46,194 nucleotides of DNA from positions 1 through 46,194 of the forward strand of contig JAFGHH010000409.1 in assembly GCA_016930215.1 (NCBI GenBank), in the 5' to 3' direction. The number at the start of each line of letters is the position of its first letter. The stretch's first letter is position 1. Under the pieces are notes generated by a model that was not told the DNA's origin, ran no database searches, and saw nothing but the letters and a program-made list of their open reading frames with translations. A program made the position numbers and the translations under genes. Of the stretch, positions 39,286 through 46,194 are shown one piece after another. This DNA comes from Deltaproteobacteria bacterium. Lineage in GTDB: Bacteria > Myxococcota_A > Polyangia > DRWM01 > JAAZOP01.

Positions 39286-40547
39286 GCCGCGTGGCCAAGG
39301 GACTGCTCGGCGACAACCCGTTCCGCGACGAACCTCGCGCCGAGGCGCCGCCGGGGGAAGGCTCGCGCCAAGACGCGAAGGACCAACCACGTCGATCCGA
39401 TCGATCAGCCCGGCCAACGGCCAAACGCCGGGAGCCAGGAGCCTCGCCCCGAACGGCCAGACACCAAGGGCCTGCAGCATCGTCCCGAACGACCCCGCCG
39501 GCCGTCGGCAGCTCGCTGACGACGCTCGAGGTGCGCTTCGAGGAGACGCTGCGCGACGTGCAGCGGCGACTGGAGACGGAGGCGGGGCTGGAGGCCGGCA
39601 CGCGCCGGCGGCTGGAAGAGGAGCTGCGGCTGTTCGGCGACCGGATGGCCGAGCGGCTCGAGGAGCTGCGCCCGGGCGACGTGCGCGACCGGCGGCTGGT
39701 GGCCAACACCCGCGAGCTGCTGACGCTCGACATGCTGCTACGGCTCGCGACCCGCTCCTGGCTGCGGCGTCGGTCGCTGGTGGTGGACGCGTTCGGCTAC
39801 GACCCGGTCGAGGCGCGGAACCTGGAGCCGCTGGTGGCGACGCTGGTGGAGAAGTGGTTCCGGGCCGACGTGCGGGGCGTGGAGTCGATCCCGGAGGAGG
39901 GGCCGGCGCTGGTGGTGGCCAACCACGCGGGCGCGATCCCGTTCGACGGCCTGGTGTTGTCGCACTCGGTGCGGCTCCACCACCCGCGGCGGCGCGACGT
40001 GCGCTGGCTGGCGGAGAACGAGGCGCACCACTTCCCGTTCTTCGGCGCGTTGATGTCGCGGCTCGGGGCGGTCCGGGCCTGCCCGGAGAACGCCCAGGCG
40101 CTGCTCGAGCGCGGGCAGGTGGTCGCCGTGTTCCCGGAGGGCAACACGGCGCTGCGCAAGACGTACGGCGAACGCTACCGCCTGCGGCGCTTCGGGCGCG
40201 GCGGCGCCGTCAAGCTCGCGCTGCGGGCCGGCGTGCCGATCGTGCCGGCGGCGATCGTCGGCGGCGAGGAGACCTACCCGCTGCTGTGGCGCACCCAGCT
40301 GTTCGCGGACTGGCTGGGCGTGCCGTTCCTGCCGGTCACGCCGCTGTTCCCGCTGCTCGGGCCGCTCGGCCTGCTCCCGCTGCCGGTCCGCTGGCGGCTG
40401 GTCTTCGGCGCGCCGATCCGGCTCGAGCTGCCGCCGTCCGCGGCGAACGATACGGCGGTCGTGAGCCGGATCAACGAGCAGGTCCGGGGCGAGGTCCAGG
40501 CGCTGCTCGCCGAGCTGCTCGGGCGGCGCCGCGGCGTGTTCTGGTAG
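39282..40547 (+). CDS. Lysophospholipid acyltransferase (PlsC-like)
   Basis: A 421-residue protein. Residues 1-100 are basic and disordered. A helical segment follows, then the acyltransferase domain: VANHAGAIPFDG (His215 with Asp six residues on), AENEAHHFPFFGALMSRLG, FPEGNTALRKTYGERY (acyl-acceptor motif), GVPIVPAAIVGGEE and a hydrophobic stretch near FLPVTPLFPLLGPLG. The His-Asp spacing is that of the DGAT/MGAT-type branch rather than classical PlsC. It probably transfers acyl groups to glycerolipids at the inner membrane. GTG start in a GTGA overlap with the SDR gene implies co-translation and possibly a joint lipid or glycolipid role. Confidence 0.85.
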   Translation: MSRVAKGLLGDNPFRDEPRAEAPPGEGSRQDAKDQPRRSDRSARPTAKRREPGASPRTARHQGPAASSRTTPPAVGSSLTTLEVRFEETLRDVQRRLETEAGLEAGTRRRLEEELRLFGDRMAERLEELRPGDVRDRRLVANTRELLTLDMLLRLATRSWLRRRSLVVDAFGYDPVEARNLEPLVATLVEKWFRADVRGVESIPEEGPALVVANHAGAIPFDGLVLSHSVRLHHPRRRDVRWLAENEAHHFPFFGALMSRLGAVRACPENAQALLERGQVVAVFPEGNTALRKTYGERYRLRRFGRGGAVKLALRAGVPIVPAAIVGGEETYPLLWRTQLFADWLGVPFLPVTPLFPLLGPLGLLPLPVRWRLVFGAPIRLELPPSAANDTAVVSRINEQVRGEVQALLAELLGRRRGVFW

Positions 40548-40583
40548 GCTCCCGAGCTCGGCAGATGCAGAGAGGAGACGCGG

Positions 40584-41537
40584 ATGGCCAACACGGGGAC
40601 GCACAAGGGTCACAACTACGTCGTCAGCTACGCCACCGACAACGACTGGCCCGTCACCTCGGTGCGCGTCATGCTGCGCCGCACCCTGCCGGTGGGCGTC
40701 GCGGTGCATCCGCGCGATGCCACGCCGTGGTCGTCCGGGCGGATCAGCCCGCGCCCCGCCGCGACGGGTGACGGTGCGTTCGACAACCGGTTCGGCGTGC
40801 GCGCCGACCGCCCCGCGGACCTCAAGTTCCTCGGGCCCGAGGTGCGCGGGGCGTTGCGCCGTGCCTACGACGACCACCCGGGGCTGTGGCTGGGGCACGA
40901 CGGGCTGGTGTGCGTCGAGCGCGGGCACCTGCGCGACAAGGGGCGTCTGACGGAGCTGCTCGACGAGCTCGTGCAGCTCGCCGTGCTCGTCGCCGGCGCG
41001 GCGGACGGCGGCGGCACCGCGCGGCGGGCCGAGGGCGGCGCCGCGCACCGGGCCAAGGGCGGCGCGGAGCGCCGGGCCGAGGCGGAGCGGGAGCCGGCGC
41101 CCGCCGCCGCCTCGTTCCGCATCGATGCCGAGCCGGCCGGGCCGGCGGCCTCGGCCGCGCCCGGGGACGTGCAGGCCTTCATCCGGGCCTGCTTCGACCG
41201 ACGGGTGGCCTCCTATGAGGTCAACCGGCGGATGAAGCAGGAGTGGCTCGGACGCAAGATCCACGGGCACGGGCGCGTCCTCCAGAGCATGCCGTTGGGC
41301 GGCCACGACTTCGACTTCGCCGACCTCAAGGGGCACCGCTTCGAGCTGCAGGTGGCGGGACCGGAGGAGCTGGCGCCGCACGTCCGCGTGCGGCTGCAGG
41401 TCGAACCGTCCGGTCGGGCGGCCGCCGACCCGCCGCAGCCGGGCCAGACGGTGCGTTTCGAGGGCCAGTTGCTGGCCGCCAACCCGCTCCTGTTCCTGGT
41501 ACAGCTCGTCTCGGCCGAGCTGTCCGCCTCGCGGTAG
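40584..41537 (+). CDS. Hypothetical protein with two folded regions
   Basis: A 317-residue protein. The N-terminal 130 residues are mixed alpha/beta (NDWPVTSVRVMLRRTLPVG, then GLVCVERGHLRDKGRLTELL). A charged Ala/Glu/Arg linker covers about 140-190. The C-terminal 110 residues include a helix (FIRACFDRRVASYEVNRRMK) followed by strands resembling a small beta-barrel (VRLQVEPSG, TVRFEGQLLAANPLLFLVQL). No family is recognised. A clean Shine-Dalgarno (GAGGAG) precedes the ATG. Not obviously linked to its neighbours. Confidence 0.7.
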   Translation: MANTGTHKGHNYVVSYATDNDWPVTSVRVMLRRTLPVGVAVHPRDATPWSSGRISPRPAATGDGAFDNRFGVRADRPADLKFLGPEVRGALRRAYDDHPGLWLGHDGLVCVERGHLRDKGRLTELLDELVQLAVLVAGAADGGGTARRAEGGAAHRAKGGAERRAEAEREPAPAAASFRIDAEPAGPAASAAPGDVQAFIRACFDRRVASYEVNRRMKQEWLGRKIHGHGRVLQSMPLGGHDFDFADLKGHRFELQVAGPEELAPHVRVRLQVEPSGRAAADPPQPGQTVRFEGQLLAANPLLFLVQLVSAELSASR

Positions 41538-41590
41538 CACCGCGGATCACCGACTTGGTGGACCGGATGACGCCGCCCGTGGAGGTAGCG

Positions 41591-41609
41591 GCGCGGCGCT
41601 GGGCCGCGC
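41591..41609 (+). terminator. GC hairpin after the hypothetical gene
   Basis: GCGCGGC (41591-41597) pairs with GCCGCGC (41603-41609) over a 5-base loop. It lies 53 bases after the preceding stop codon. There is no T-run, so it is a weak candidate for termination or transcript end protection before the ATP synthase promoter. Confidence 0.3.
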
Positions 41610-41684
41610 GAGGCGCGGGCCGAGCCCGCCGGCCCGCCGGCGAGGCACCCCCCGACGCGTCCCCCCGAAGGGGTCCGGCGCACC

Positions 41685-41714
41685 TTGACCCCGGGTCGGT
41701 TCGCGTGGTAACTG
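41685..41714 (+). promoter_or_regulatory. Probable promoter of the F0 gene cluster
   Basis: TTGACC at 41685-41690 and TAACTG at 41709-41714 are 18 bases apart. The -35 box is near consensus, the -10 is weak. The 276-base gap 41538-41813 otherwise holds only the GC hairpin. Transcription would start near 41721, about 93 bases before the first F0 gene. Confidence 0.5.
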
Positions 41715-41813
41715 CGGCCCAATCCCGTGGGGGCGGGTCGAGGGGGCAGGCGGTCGCGCACCGGGTCGTGGGGGGAGCGTTCGTGCGCGGGCTTGGCCCT
41801 CCGGGGAGTGGGA

Positions 41814-42086
41814 GTGGCGAGCGGGCGTCGGGCGCGCAGTCCGTGGCAGGAGGCCATGGATGTCGGCTCGGTCGGCCTGGAGATGGGCGCCGCCATCGCG
41901 ATCGGGTACTTCGGCGGGCGCTGGTTCGACGGGCTGTGCGGGACGCGACCGGTGCTCCAGTGGGTCGGCTTGGCGCTCGGGATCGTCGCGGCGGGGATGG
42001 CGATCGTGAGGGTTTCGCGGCGGTACTTGAGGGATGCGGACCGAAGCGACGACGGCGGCACGGGAGACGGGAACGCTGGCCTATGA
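41814..42086 (+). CDS. AtpI/AtpZ-like F0 assembly protein
   Basis: A 90-residue protein with two membrane segments (GLEMGAAIAIGYFGGRWFD and WVGLALGIVAAGMAIVRV) and a short basic turn. The pattern is that of AtpI/AtpZ, which helps ion supply or c-ring assembly of the ATP synthase. The GTG start is chosen because it precedes the RSPWQEAMDVGSVGLE segment typical of the family; ATG at 41856 is an alternative. The stop falls 53 bases inside the next gene. Confidence 0.78.
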   Translation: MASGRRARSPWQEAMDVGSVGLEMGAAIAIGYFGGRWFDGLCGTRPVLQWVGLALGIVAAGMAIVRVSRRYLRDADRSDDGGTGDGNAGL

Positions 42087-42453
42087 CCTGCTGGTCGTGG
42101 CCGCGGCGCTCGCGTTGACCGTGGTGGGCACGCTGCTCTGGGGCGTGGGGCGCGAGGCGCTGGCCGCCGGCCTCGGCGGGACCCTCGCCGTCCTCAACTG
42201 GCTCGGCCTGCGTTGGGTCGGCGCCCGCCTGCTCGGCGCCCGGCCCGCCGGCGGCACCCGTCGCAGGGTGCTCCTGGGCGTGTTGTTCGTGCTGAAGTTC
42301 GGCCTGGTGATCGGCGTGGTCTGGGCGTTGATCCGCTGGGCCGGCCTGGAGCCGATGGGCCTGGCGCTGGGCTACTCGGCGCTGGTCGTGGGGCTGCTCG
42401 GGGCGGCGTTCCTGTCGGGGCGGGAGCGCGCCGAGGGAGGCTCGGATGCCTGA
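42034..42453 (+). CDS. atpI: ATP synthase subunit I-like protein
   Basis: A 139-residue protein with four hydrophobic segments: LLVVAAALALTVVGTLLWGV, LAAGLGGTLAVLNWLGLRWV, VLLGVLFVLKFGLVIGVVWA and LALGYSALVVGLLGAAFL. The layout fits the ATP-synt_I family, which assists c-ring assembly. Overlaps the upstream AtpZ-like gene by 53 bases and atpB by 8, so all are on one message. The ATG start is the first in frame; a shorter start is possible. Confidence 0.8.
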   Translation: MRTEATTAARETGTLAYDLLVVAAALALTVVGTLLWGVGREALAAGLGGTLAVLNWLGLRWVGARLLGARPAGGTRRRVLLGVLFVLKFGLVIGVVWALIRWAGLEPMGLALGYSALVVGLLGAAFLSGRERAEGGSDA

Positions 42454-43249
42454 GCACCAGTCCTGGTTCGCCTTCCTGCCGAACTACGACGCGCTGGTGG
42501 CGTTCTTCGAGGGTCGCCTCGGACAGTCCTACATCGCCCACCAGTCGCTCGACCTGCAGCACGTCTTCGGCGCCGCGCTGGTGTTCCTGATCCTGCTCGT
42601 CTTCGGCCTGCTGGTCTGGGGCAAGGTCCGCGATGCGAAGCAGGCGCTGCTCCCCGAGGCGAAGCTGACGCCGCGGACGTTCGCCGAGTTGCTGACCGAG
42701 ATGGTGCTGGGGCAGATGGAGTCGATGATGGGAGCCAAGGAGGCCCGTCATTTCCTGCCTCTCATCGGCACCTGCGCCTTCTTCATCCTGTTCTCCAACT
42801 CGATGAGCCTGGTCCCGGGCTTCCAGCCGCCGACCTCCAACCTCAACACCACGCTCGCCTGCGCGGTGATCGTGGTGCTGGCCAGCGAGTTCTACGGCTT
42901 CAAGCGCCACGGGATCGGCTACCTCAAGGAGTTCATGGGTCCGCTGCACAAGCCGATCCACTTCCTGACCGGCCTGCCGATCCTGATGTTCGTGATCGAG
43001 CTGATCGGCCACCTGGCCCGGATGGTGTCGCTCTCGATGCGGCTCCTGGGCAACATGTACGCGGACCACACCGTGGTCGGGATCTTCACCACGCTCGTGC
43101 CGTTCGTGCCGCTCGTGGTTCCGCTGCCCGTGATGGTGCTGGGGGTGCTGGTGATCGTGGTGCAGGTGGCGGTGTTCTGCCTGCTGTCGATGGTCTACAT
43201 CAGCCTGGCGGTGGCCGGGGAGGAAGCCGAGGAGCACGGAGCGCACTGA
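42446..43249 (+). CDS. atpB: ATP synthase F0 subunit a
   Basis: A 267-residue membrane protein of the expected length. Hydrophobic segments include VFGAALVFLILLVFGLLVWG and LPIGTCAFFILFSN-like stretches. The essential Arg lies in MRLLGNMYADH, and the conserved PTSNLNTTLACAV and GHLARMVSLS are present. It forms the ion half-channels against the c ring. Starts 8 bases before the end of the atpI-like gene; atpE follows 21 bases downstream. Confidence 0.95.
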   Translation: MPEHQSWFAFLPNYDALVAFFEGRLGQSYIAHQSLDLQHVFGAALVFLILLVFGLLVWGKVRDAKQALLPEAKLTPRTFAELLTEMVLGQMESMMGAKEARHFLPLIGTCAFFILFSNSMSLVPGFQPPTSNLNTTLACAVIVVLASEFYGFKRHGIGYLKEFMGPLHKPIHFLTGLPILMFVIELIGHLARMVSLSMRLLGNMYADHTVVGIFTTLVPFVPLVVPLPVMVLGVLVIVVQVAVFCLLSMVYISLAVAGEEAEEHGAH

Positions 43250-43270
43250 GGCTTCGCGAGGAGGTGTCCG

Positions 43271-43633
43271 ATGAAGAAGTTCGTGGGTCTGCTGGTGGTC
43301 GCGGGATTGTTGGTCGGCACGGTGAGCCTCGCCGTGGCGCAGCCGGAAGGGGCTGCCGCCGCCACCGCGGAGGGCGCCGCGGCGCAGGTGGAGGGCGAGT
43401 CGCTGAACAAGGGCCTGATCGCCGTCGCCGCCGCGCTCGCCATCGCCATCGCCGCCTTCGGCGGGGCGCTCGCCCAGGGCCGCGCCGCCGCCGCGGCGCT
43501 CGAGGGCATCGCGCGGAACCCCGGGGCCCGCAAGGACCTGTTCGTGCCCTTCATCCTGGGCCTGGCCCTGATCGAGTCCCTCGTCATCTACGCGCTGATC
43601 ATCGCGTTCATGCTCAGCGGCAAGGTCGGCTAG
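43271..43633 (+). CDS. atpE: ATP synthase F0 subunit c with signal peptide
   Basis: A 120-residue c subunit. A signal peptide ([20 protein letters not shown], cleavage after AVA) and an acidic, Ala-rich N-terminal part precede the two-helix hairpin. The ion-binding Glu is E102 in [12 protein letters not shown], with Q69 in ALAQG, S103 and Y107 placed as in Na+-binding c rings. The polar loop is EGIARNPGA. The b, delta, alpha, gamma, beta and epsilon genes do not follow, so the operon is split as in many deltaproteobacteria. Confidence 0.93.
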   Translation: MKKFVGLLVVAGLLVGTVSLAVAQPEGAAAATAEGAAAQVEGESLNKGLIAVAAALAIAIAAFGGALAQGRAAAAALEGIARNPGARKDLFVPFILGLALIESLVIYALIIAFMLSGKVG

Positions 43634-43706
43634 CGGCCCGCCCCGCCGCGGGGCCTCCGGCCCGGGGACGGCATCGCCCGTCCGGGTCGCGTCGTGCCGT
43701 TTTCGC

Positions 43707-44273
43707 ATGCGTCGTTCTCCCCGCGACCGCTTCCGCCTCGAGGGCGCCGTGCCGGCGTCCGACGGCCGCCCGCGCCTGCGCTGCCCGCCGCTCCGCCCGC
43801 CGCTCGAGCTGGTCCTGGTCGAGCCCGAGATCCCGCCCAACACCGGCAACGTGGCGCGGCTGTGCGCCGCCACCGGCAGCCGCCTGCATCTCGTCGGCTC
43901 GCTCGGCTTCCGCATCGATGCCCACGCCGTGCGCCGCGCGGGACTGGACTACTGGTCGGCGGTGGAGGTGGAGATCCACGACGACTTCAACGCCTTCCGC
44001 CAGAAACGGCCGGAGGCGCCGCTGTTCCTGTTCTCGGCGCGCGCCGAGCGGTCGTACCTCGCGGCGTCGTGGGTGCCGGGGGCGGCGCTGGTGTTCGGCC
44101 GCGAGTCGACCGGGCTGCCGGAGGAGCTGCTGGCGCGGTTCCCCGACCGTATCTGGGGGATCCCGACCTGCGGCCCGGTCCGCAGCCTGAACCTCGCCTC
44201 GGCCGCCGCCGTGGTCCTGTACGAAGCCCTCCGCGCCCTCGGGACGCTCGACCCCGCCGCCCCGGCCCCGTGA
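43707..44273 (+). CDS. trmL: tRNA (cytidine/uridine-34 2'-O)-methyltransferase
   Basis: A 188-residue SPOUT methyltransferase. The family motifs are clear: PPNTGNVARLCAATG (motif 1), FGRESTGLPEELL (motif 2) and PVRSLNLASAAAVVLYEALR (motif 3, part of the trefoil knot). It 2'-O-methylates the wobble base of certain leucine tRNAs with SAM. An N-terminal extension of about 30 basic residues is unusual. It follows atpE by 73 bases and may be co-transcribed; a GC hairpin at 43641-43653 lies between. Confidence 0.9.
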   Translation: MRRSPRDRFRLEGAVPASDGRPRLRCPPLRPPLELVLVEPEIPPNTGNVARLCAATGSRLHLVGSLGFRIDAHAVRRAGLDYWSAVEVEIHDDFNAFRQKRPEAPLFLFSARAERSYLAASWVPGAALVFGRESTGLPEELLARFPDRIWGIPTCGPVRSLNLASAAAVVLYEALRALGTLDPAAPAP

Positions 44274-44310
44274 CCGCGGGCCCGTGCGCCGAATCCGGAT
44301 TCAGCCGCTC

Positions 44311-44340
44311 TTGACAAGACGGGCCTCCGCCCGGTACACA
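44311..44340 (+). promoter_or_regulatory. Promoter of tRNA-Pro
   Basis: TTGACA (44311-44316) and TACACA (44335-44340) are separated by 18 bases. Transcription would start near 44347, about 12 bases before the mature tRNA 5' end. Confidence 0.75.
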
Positions 44341-44358
44341 ACGTCGGCCATGGCGTGC

Positions 44359-44435
<77 letters not shown>

Positions 44436-44530
44436 GTTCGGATCGCACCCGCGGGGACGACGGGCCTAGGCCCGGCGCCCTTCGGGCATCGTAGGTTGCC
44501 GCGGCCGTCGGGCGGCGGAGGAGGCGCGGG

Positions 44531-45085
44531 ATGACGACCATCGACGACAAGTGCCTCGACATCTTCCCCCATTGGCTCAACGCGCTCGGGGACGACCTGT
44601 TGCTGCTGCTGGGCGTGGTCGAGGTCAAGCAGTTGCCGGTCGAGGCGCGCCAGGCGCTGGTCGGCGCCATGAACTACGTCTTCAAGTCGCTCGACCTGGT
44701 CCCCGACGGGATCGACGAGATCGGGTACCTCGACGACGCCTTCGTCCTGCGCCTCGGGGCCGCCCGCGCCGTCCGCGAGAATCTCGACGGGCTGGCGGGC
44801 GAGAAGCTGGCGGCGCTGGAGAAGCTGGCGGCGGAGGCCGAGCAGGTCCGCGACTTCCTCGGCCTGGCGCTCTACAAGCGCTTCGACACCTATGTCGTCG
44901 CCCTGGCCCGCGGCGCGGCTCGCGGCCGCGCGGCGACCGACATCTGCGCCAACGACGACGTGTTCCGCGAGTTCGCCTCCGATGTCCGCTCGTTCAGCAA
45001 GGGCTACCAGAAGCCCAGTTTCGGCAAGGACCGCCGCAGCCTGATCAAGCTGCGCGCGTTCTTCGAGGCCAAGCTGCCCGAATGA
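44531..45085 (+). CDS. DUF1232 (YkvA-type) domain protein
   Basis: A 184-residue protein. The middle carries the DUF1232 signature LVPDGIDEIGYLDDAFVLRL, preceded by a helical lead (PVEARQALVGAMNYVFKSLD). The C-terminal 80 residues are helical and charged. There is no clear membrane segment, although many DUF1232 proteins are membrane-linked. Function is unknown. It lies 95 bases after tRNA-Pro with its own Shine-Dalgarno (GGAGGAGG). Confidence 0.8.
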   Translation: MTTIDDKCLDIFPHWLNALGDDLLLLLGVVEVKQLPVEARQALVGAMNYVFKSLDLVPDGIDEIGYLDDAFVLRLGAARAVRENLDGLAGEKLAALEKLAAEAEQVRDFLGLALYKRFDTYVVALARGAARGRAATDICANDDVFREFASDVRSFSKGYQKPSFGKDRRSLIKLRAFFEAKLPE

Positions 45086-45164
45086 GGCGGGGTGCGGGGG
45101 CCGGCCTGCCCGTCGTCGCCGTCGTGTCCCGCTCCGGGACGCCGTCCGCCGTGAGGAGTGAGCC

Positions 45165-46194
45165 ATGAATCCGGTCGCGATGGGAATCCTGCTGGCCGTG
45201 GCGTGGTCCGCGTTCTTCTGGTCGGTGGCCCGGCGCTTCAAGCTGATGATGGTCGGCAAGCCGGAGGCCCGCTGGGACCGCCTCTGGGAGCGCCTGATCG
45301 GCACCGTCAAGTTCGCCTTCGTCCAGTGGAAGATGCCCCGCTACCCGCTCACCGGCCTCGCCCACATGCTGATCTTCTGGGGCTTCCTCGTCCTGCTCGT
45401 CCGCTCGCTGATGCTCTGGGGCCGCGGCTTCTCCCCCGAGTTCGACCTGTGGTTCCTGGGCCTGGACACCCTCCCCGGCAAGCTCTACTCGGTGCTCAAG
45501 GACGGCGTCGCGCTCGTCGTGCTCGCGGCCGCCGCGGTCGCGCTGTTCAACCGCGTCGTGCTGCGTCCCAAGCGGATGACGCAGTCGTTCGAGGCGGCGT
45601 TGATCCTGCTGATCATCATCACGATGATGGTCGGCGACGTCCTCTACGACGCCGCCGAGATCTCGCTCAGGCACCTCGCCGCCGGCTCCCCCGTCGTGTT
45701 CCACAAGTCCGAGCCCGCCGGGTCGGCCCTCGCGATGGCCCTGGCGCCGCTGCACCTTTCCGGCGGCACGCTGCACGCGCTGGTCCACGTCGGTTTCTGG
45801 ACCCATTCGGTGCTGGTCCTGCTGTTCCTCAACCTGCTCCCCTACGGCAAGCACTTCCACGTCGTGACCTCGATCCCCAACGTCTTCCTGCGCGACCTGC
45901 GTCCCCGTGGCCGGCTGGTCCCGATCCCCGACATCGAGAACCAGGAGGTCTTCGGCACCTCGAAGATCACCGACTTCTCCTGGAAGGCGATGCTCGACAT
46001 GTACTCGTGCACCGAGTGCGGCCGCTGCACCGACCGCTGCCCGGCCAACCGCACCGGCAAGAAGCTGTCGCCCAAGGAGCTGACGCTGCAGCTGCGCGAC
46101 AACCTCAAGGCCCGCGCGCCCGAGCTGATCGGCGACGTCGAGTCCGGCAAGCCGACGAGCGAGCCGGCGCACGAGGAGCCGGCCGGGGAGAGGC
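45165..46194 (+). CDS. Membrane Fe-S oxidoreductase (HdrD/NarI-like), partial
   Basis: The first 343 residues of a gene cut by the window edge. Five or six membrane segments (AMGILLAVAWSAFFWSV, LTGLAHMLIFWGFLVLLV, VALVVLAAAAVALF, ALILLIIITMMVGDVL and WTHSVLVLLFLNLLPYG) form a NarI-like domain with several His residues that may bind haem. A 4Fe-4S site follows at CTECGRCTDRCPAN, near 285-296. Full-length relatives continue with a second Fe-S site and CCG domains, as in heterodisulfide-reductase-like (HdrD) oxidoreductases that pass electrons to quinone. The Shine-Dalgarno is GAGGAGTGAG before the ATG. Confidence 0.88.
   Translation, partial: MNPVAMGILLAVAWSAFFWSVARRFKLMMVGKPEARWDRLWERLIGTVKFAFVQWKMPRYPLTGLAHMLIFWGFLVLLVRSLMLWGRGFSPEFDLWFLGLDTLPGKLYSVLKDGVALVVLAAAAVALFNRVVLRPKRMTQSFEAALILLIIITMMVGDVLYDAAEISLRHLAAGSPVVFHKSEPAGSALAMALAPLHLSGGTLHALVHVGFWTHSVLVLLFLNLLPYGKHFHVVTSIPNVFLRDLRPRGRLVPIPDIENQEVFGTSKITDFSWKAMLDMYSCTECGRCTDRCPANRTGKKLSPKELTLQLRDNLKARAPELIGDVESGKPTSEPAHEEPAGER

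Noticed and set aside
39360-39490. Slightly A-richer stretch with two imperfect ACGGCCAxACxCC repeats, considered as a MITE or REP element
   Set aside because: Too short and imperfect, no flanking duplication, and it reads in frame as the disordered linker of the acyltransferase.
43641-43653. Hairpin after atpE as an intrinsic terminator
   Set aside because: A 5-bp stem with a 3-base loop and no T-run; too weak to call in sequence this GC-rich.

Overview
The window is uniformly GC-rich, roughly 70% by eye. Base composition and gene content suggest a deltaproteobacterial, probably Myxococcota-like, chromosome. The host-side clues are a detached F0 cluster (atpI-like genes, atpB and atpE without the F1 genes), a signal-peptide-bearing c subunit, a radical-SAM/DUF2344 fusion, a MerR-TPR fusion, a CpXC protein and a very large TPR protein. 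The lineage is an inference; no rRNA gene is present.

Region 1 (1 to about 14430) is the right-hand end of an integrated mobile element, phage-like or a plasmid-like ICE. A tightly packed leftward operon runs from 11744 off the left edge. It encodes a putative ssDNA-binding protein, a DinG/XPD-type helicase, an XPB-like DEAH helicase, two small proteins, a 1049-residue primase-helicase whose zinc ribbon has lost three of its four ligands, a Cys-rich protein, a Cas4/RecB-like Fe-S nuclease, RuvC, two small zinc-binding proteins and a phage-type all-helical protein. Most junctions overlap by 1-4 bases. A rightward set at 12171-14468 holds a small unknown protein, a truncated serine recombinase without its catalytic serine, and a full-length large serine recombinase. 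Two non-coding control regions stand out. The stretch 11935-12064 has 21/23-bp tandem repeats, like replication iterons. The stretch 3512-3812 has eight exact GGTAWC sites around an A/T tract. The integrase reading frame ends inside a host tRNA-Asp gene, which marks the probable insertion site.

Region 2 (14427 to about 31250) is host chromosome. It starts with a leftward tRNA-Val/tRNA-Asp pair with a clear sigma70 promoter. Next comes a leftward operon of a TPR-AAA+ sigma54-type activator, a lipoprotein and a membrane dipeptidase. Rightward genes follow for an M32 carboxypeptidase, phosphatidylserine synthase and an 1818-residue TPR protein. Leftward genes encode a MerR-TPR regulator, an unknown protein, a truncated methyltransferase and a CNNM/CBS transporter-like protein.

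Region 3 (31336 to the end) is transcribed entirely rightward. Its genes encode a 2[4Fe-4S] ferredoxin, the radical-SAM/DUF2344 fusion, a CpXC/coiled-coil/repeat protein, a metallophosphoesterase, an SDR epimerase with a translationally coupled acyltransferase, an unknown protein, the F0 genes, TrmL, tRNA-Pro(CGG), a DUF1232 protein and a truncated membrane Fe-S oxidoreductase.

The most unusual content is in region 1: a self-contained replication and recombination module with two repeat-based control regions, a zinc-less primase and a paired live/dead serine recombinase set read into a tRNA.
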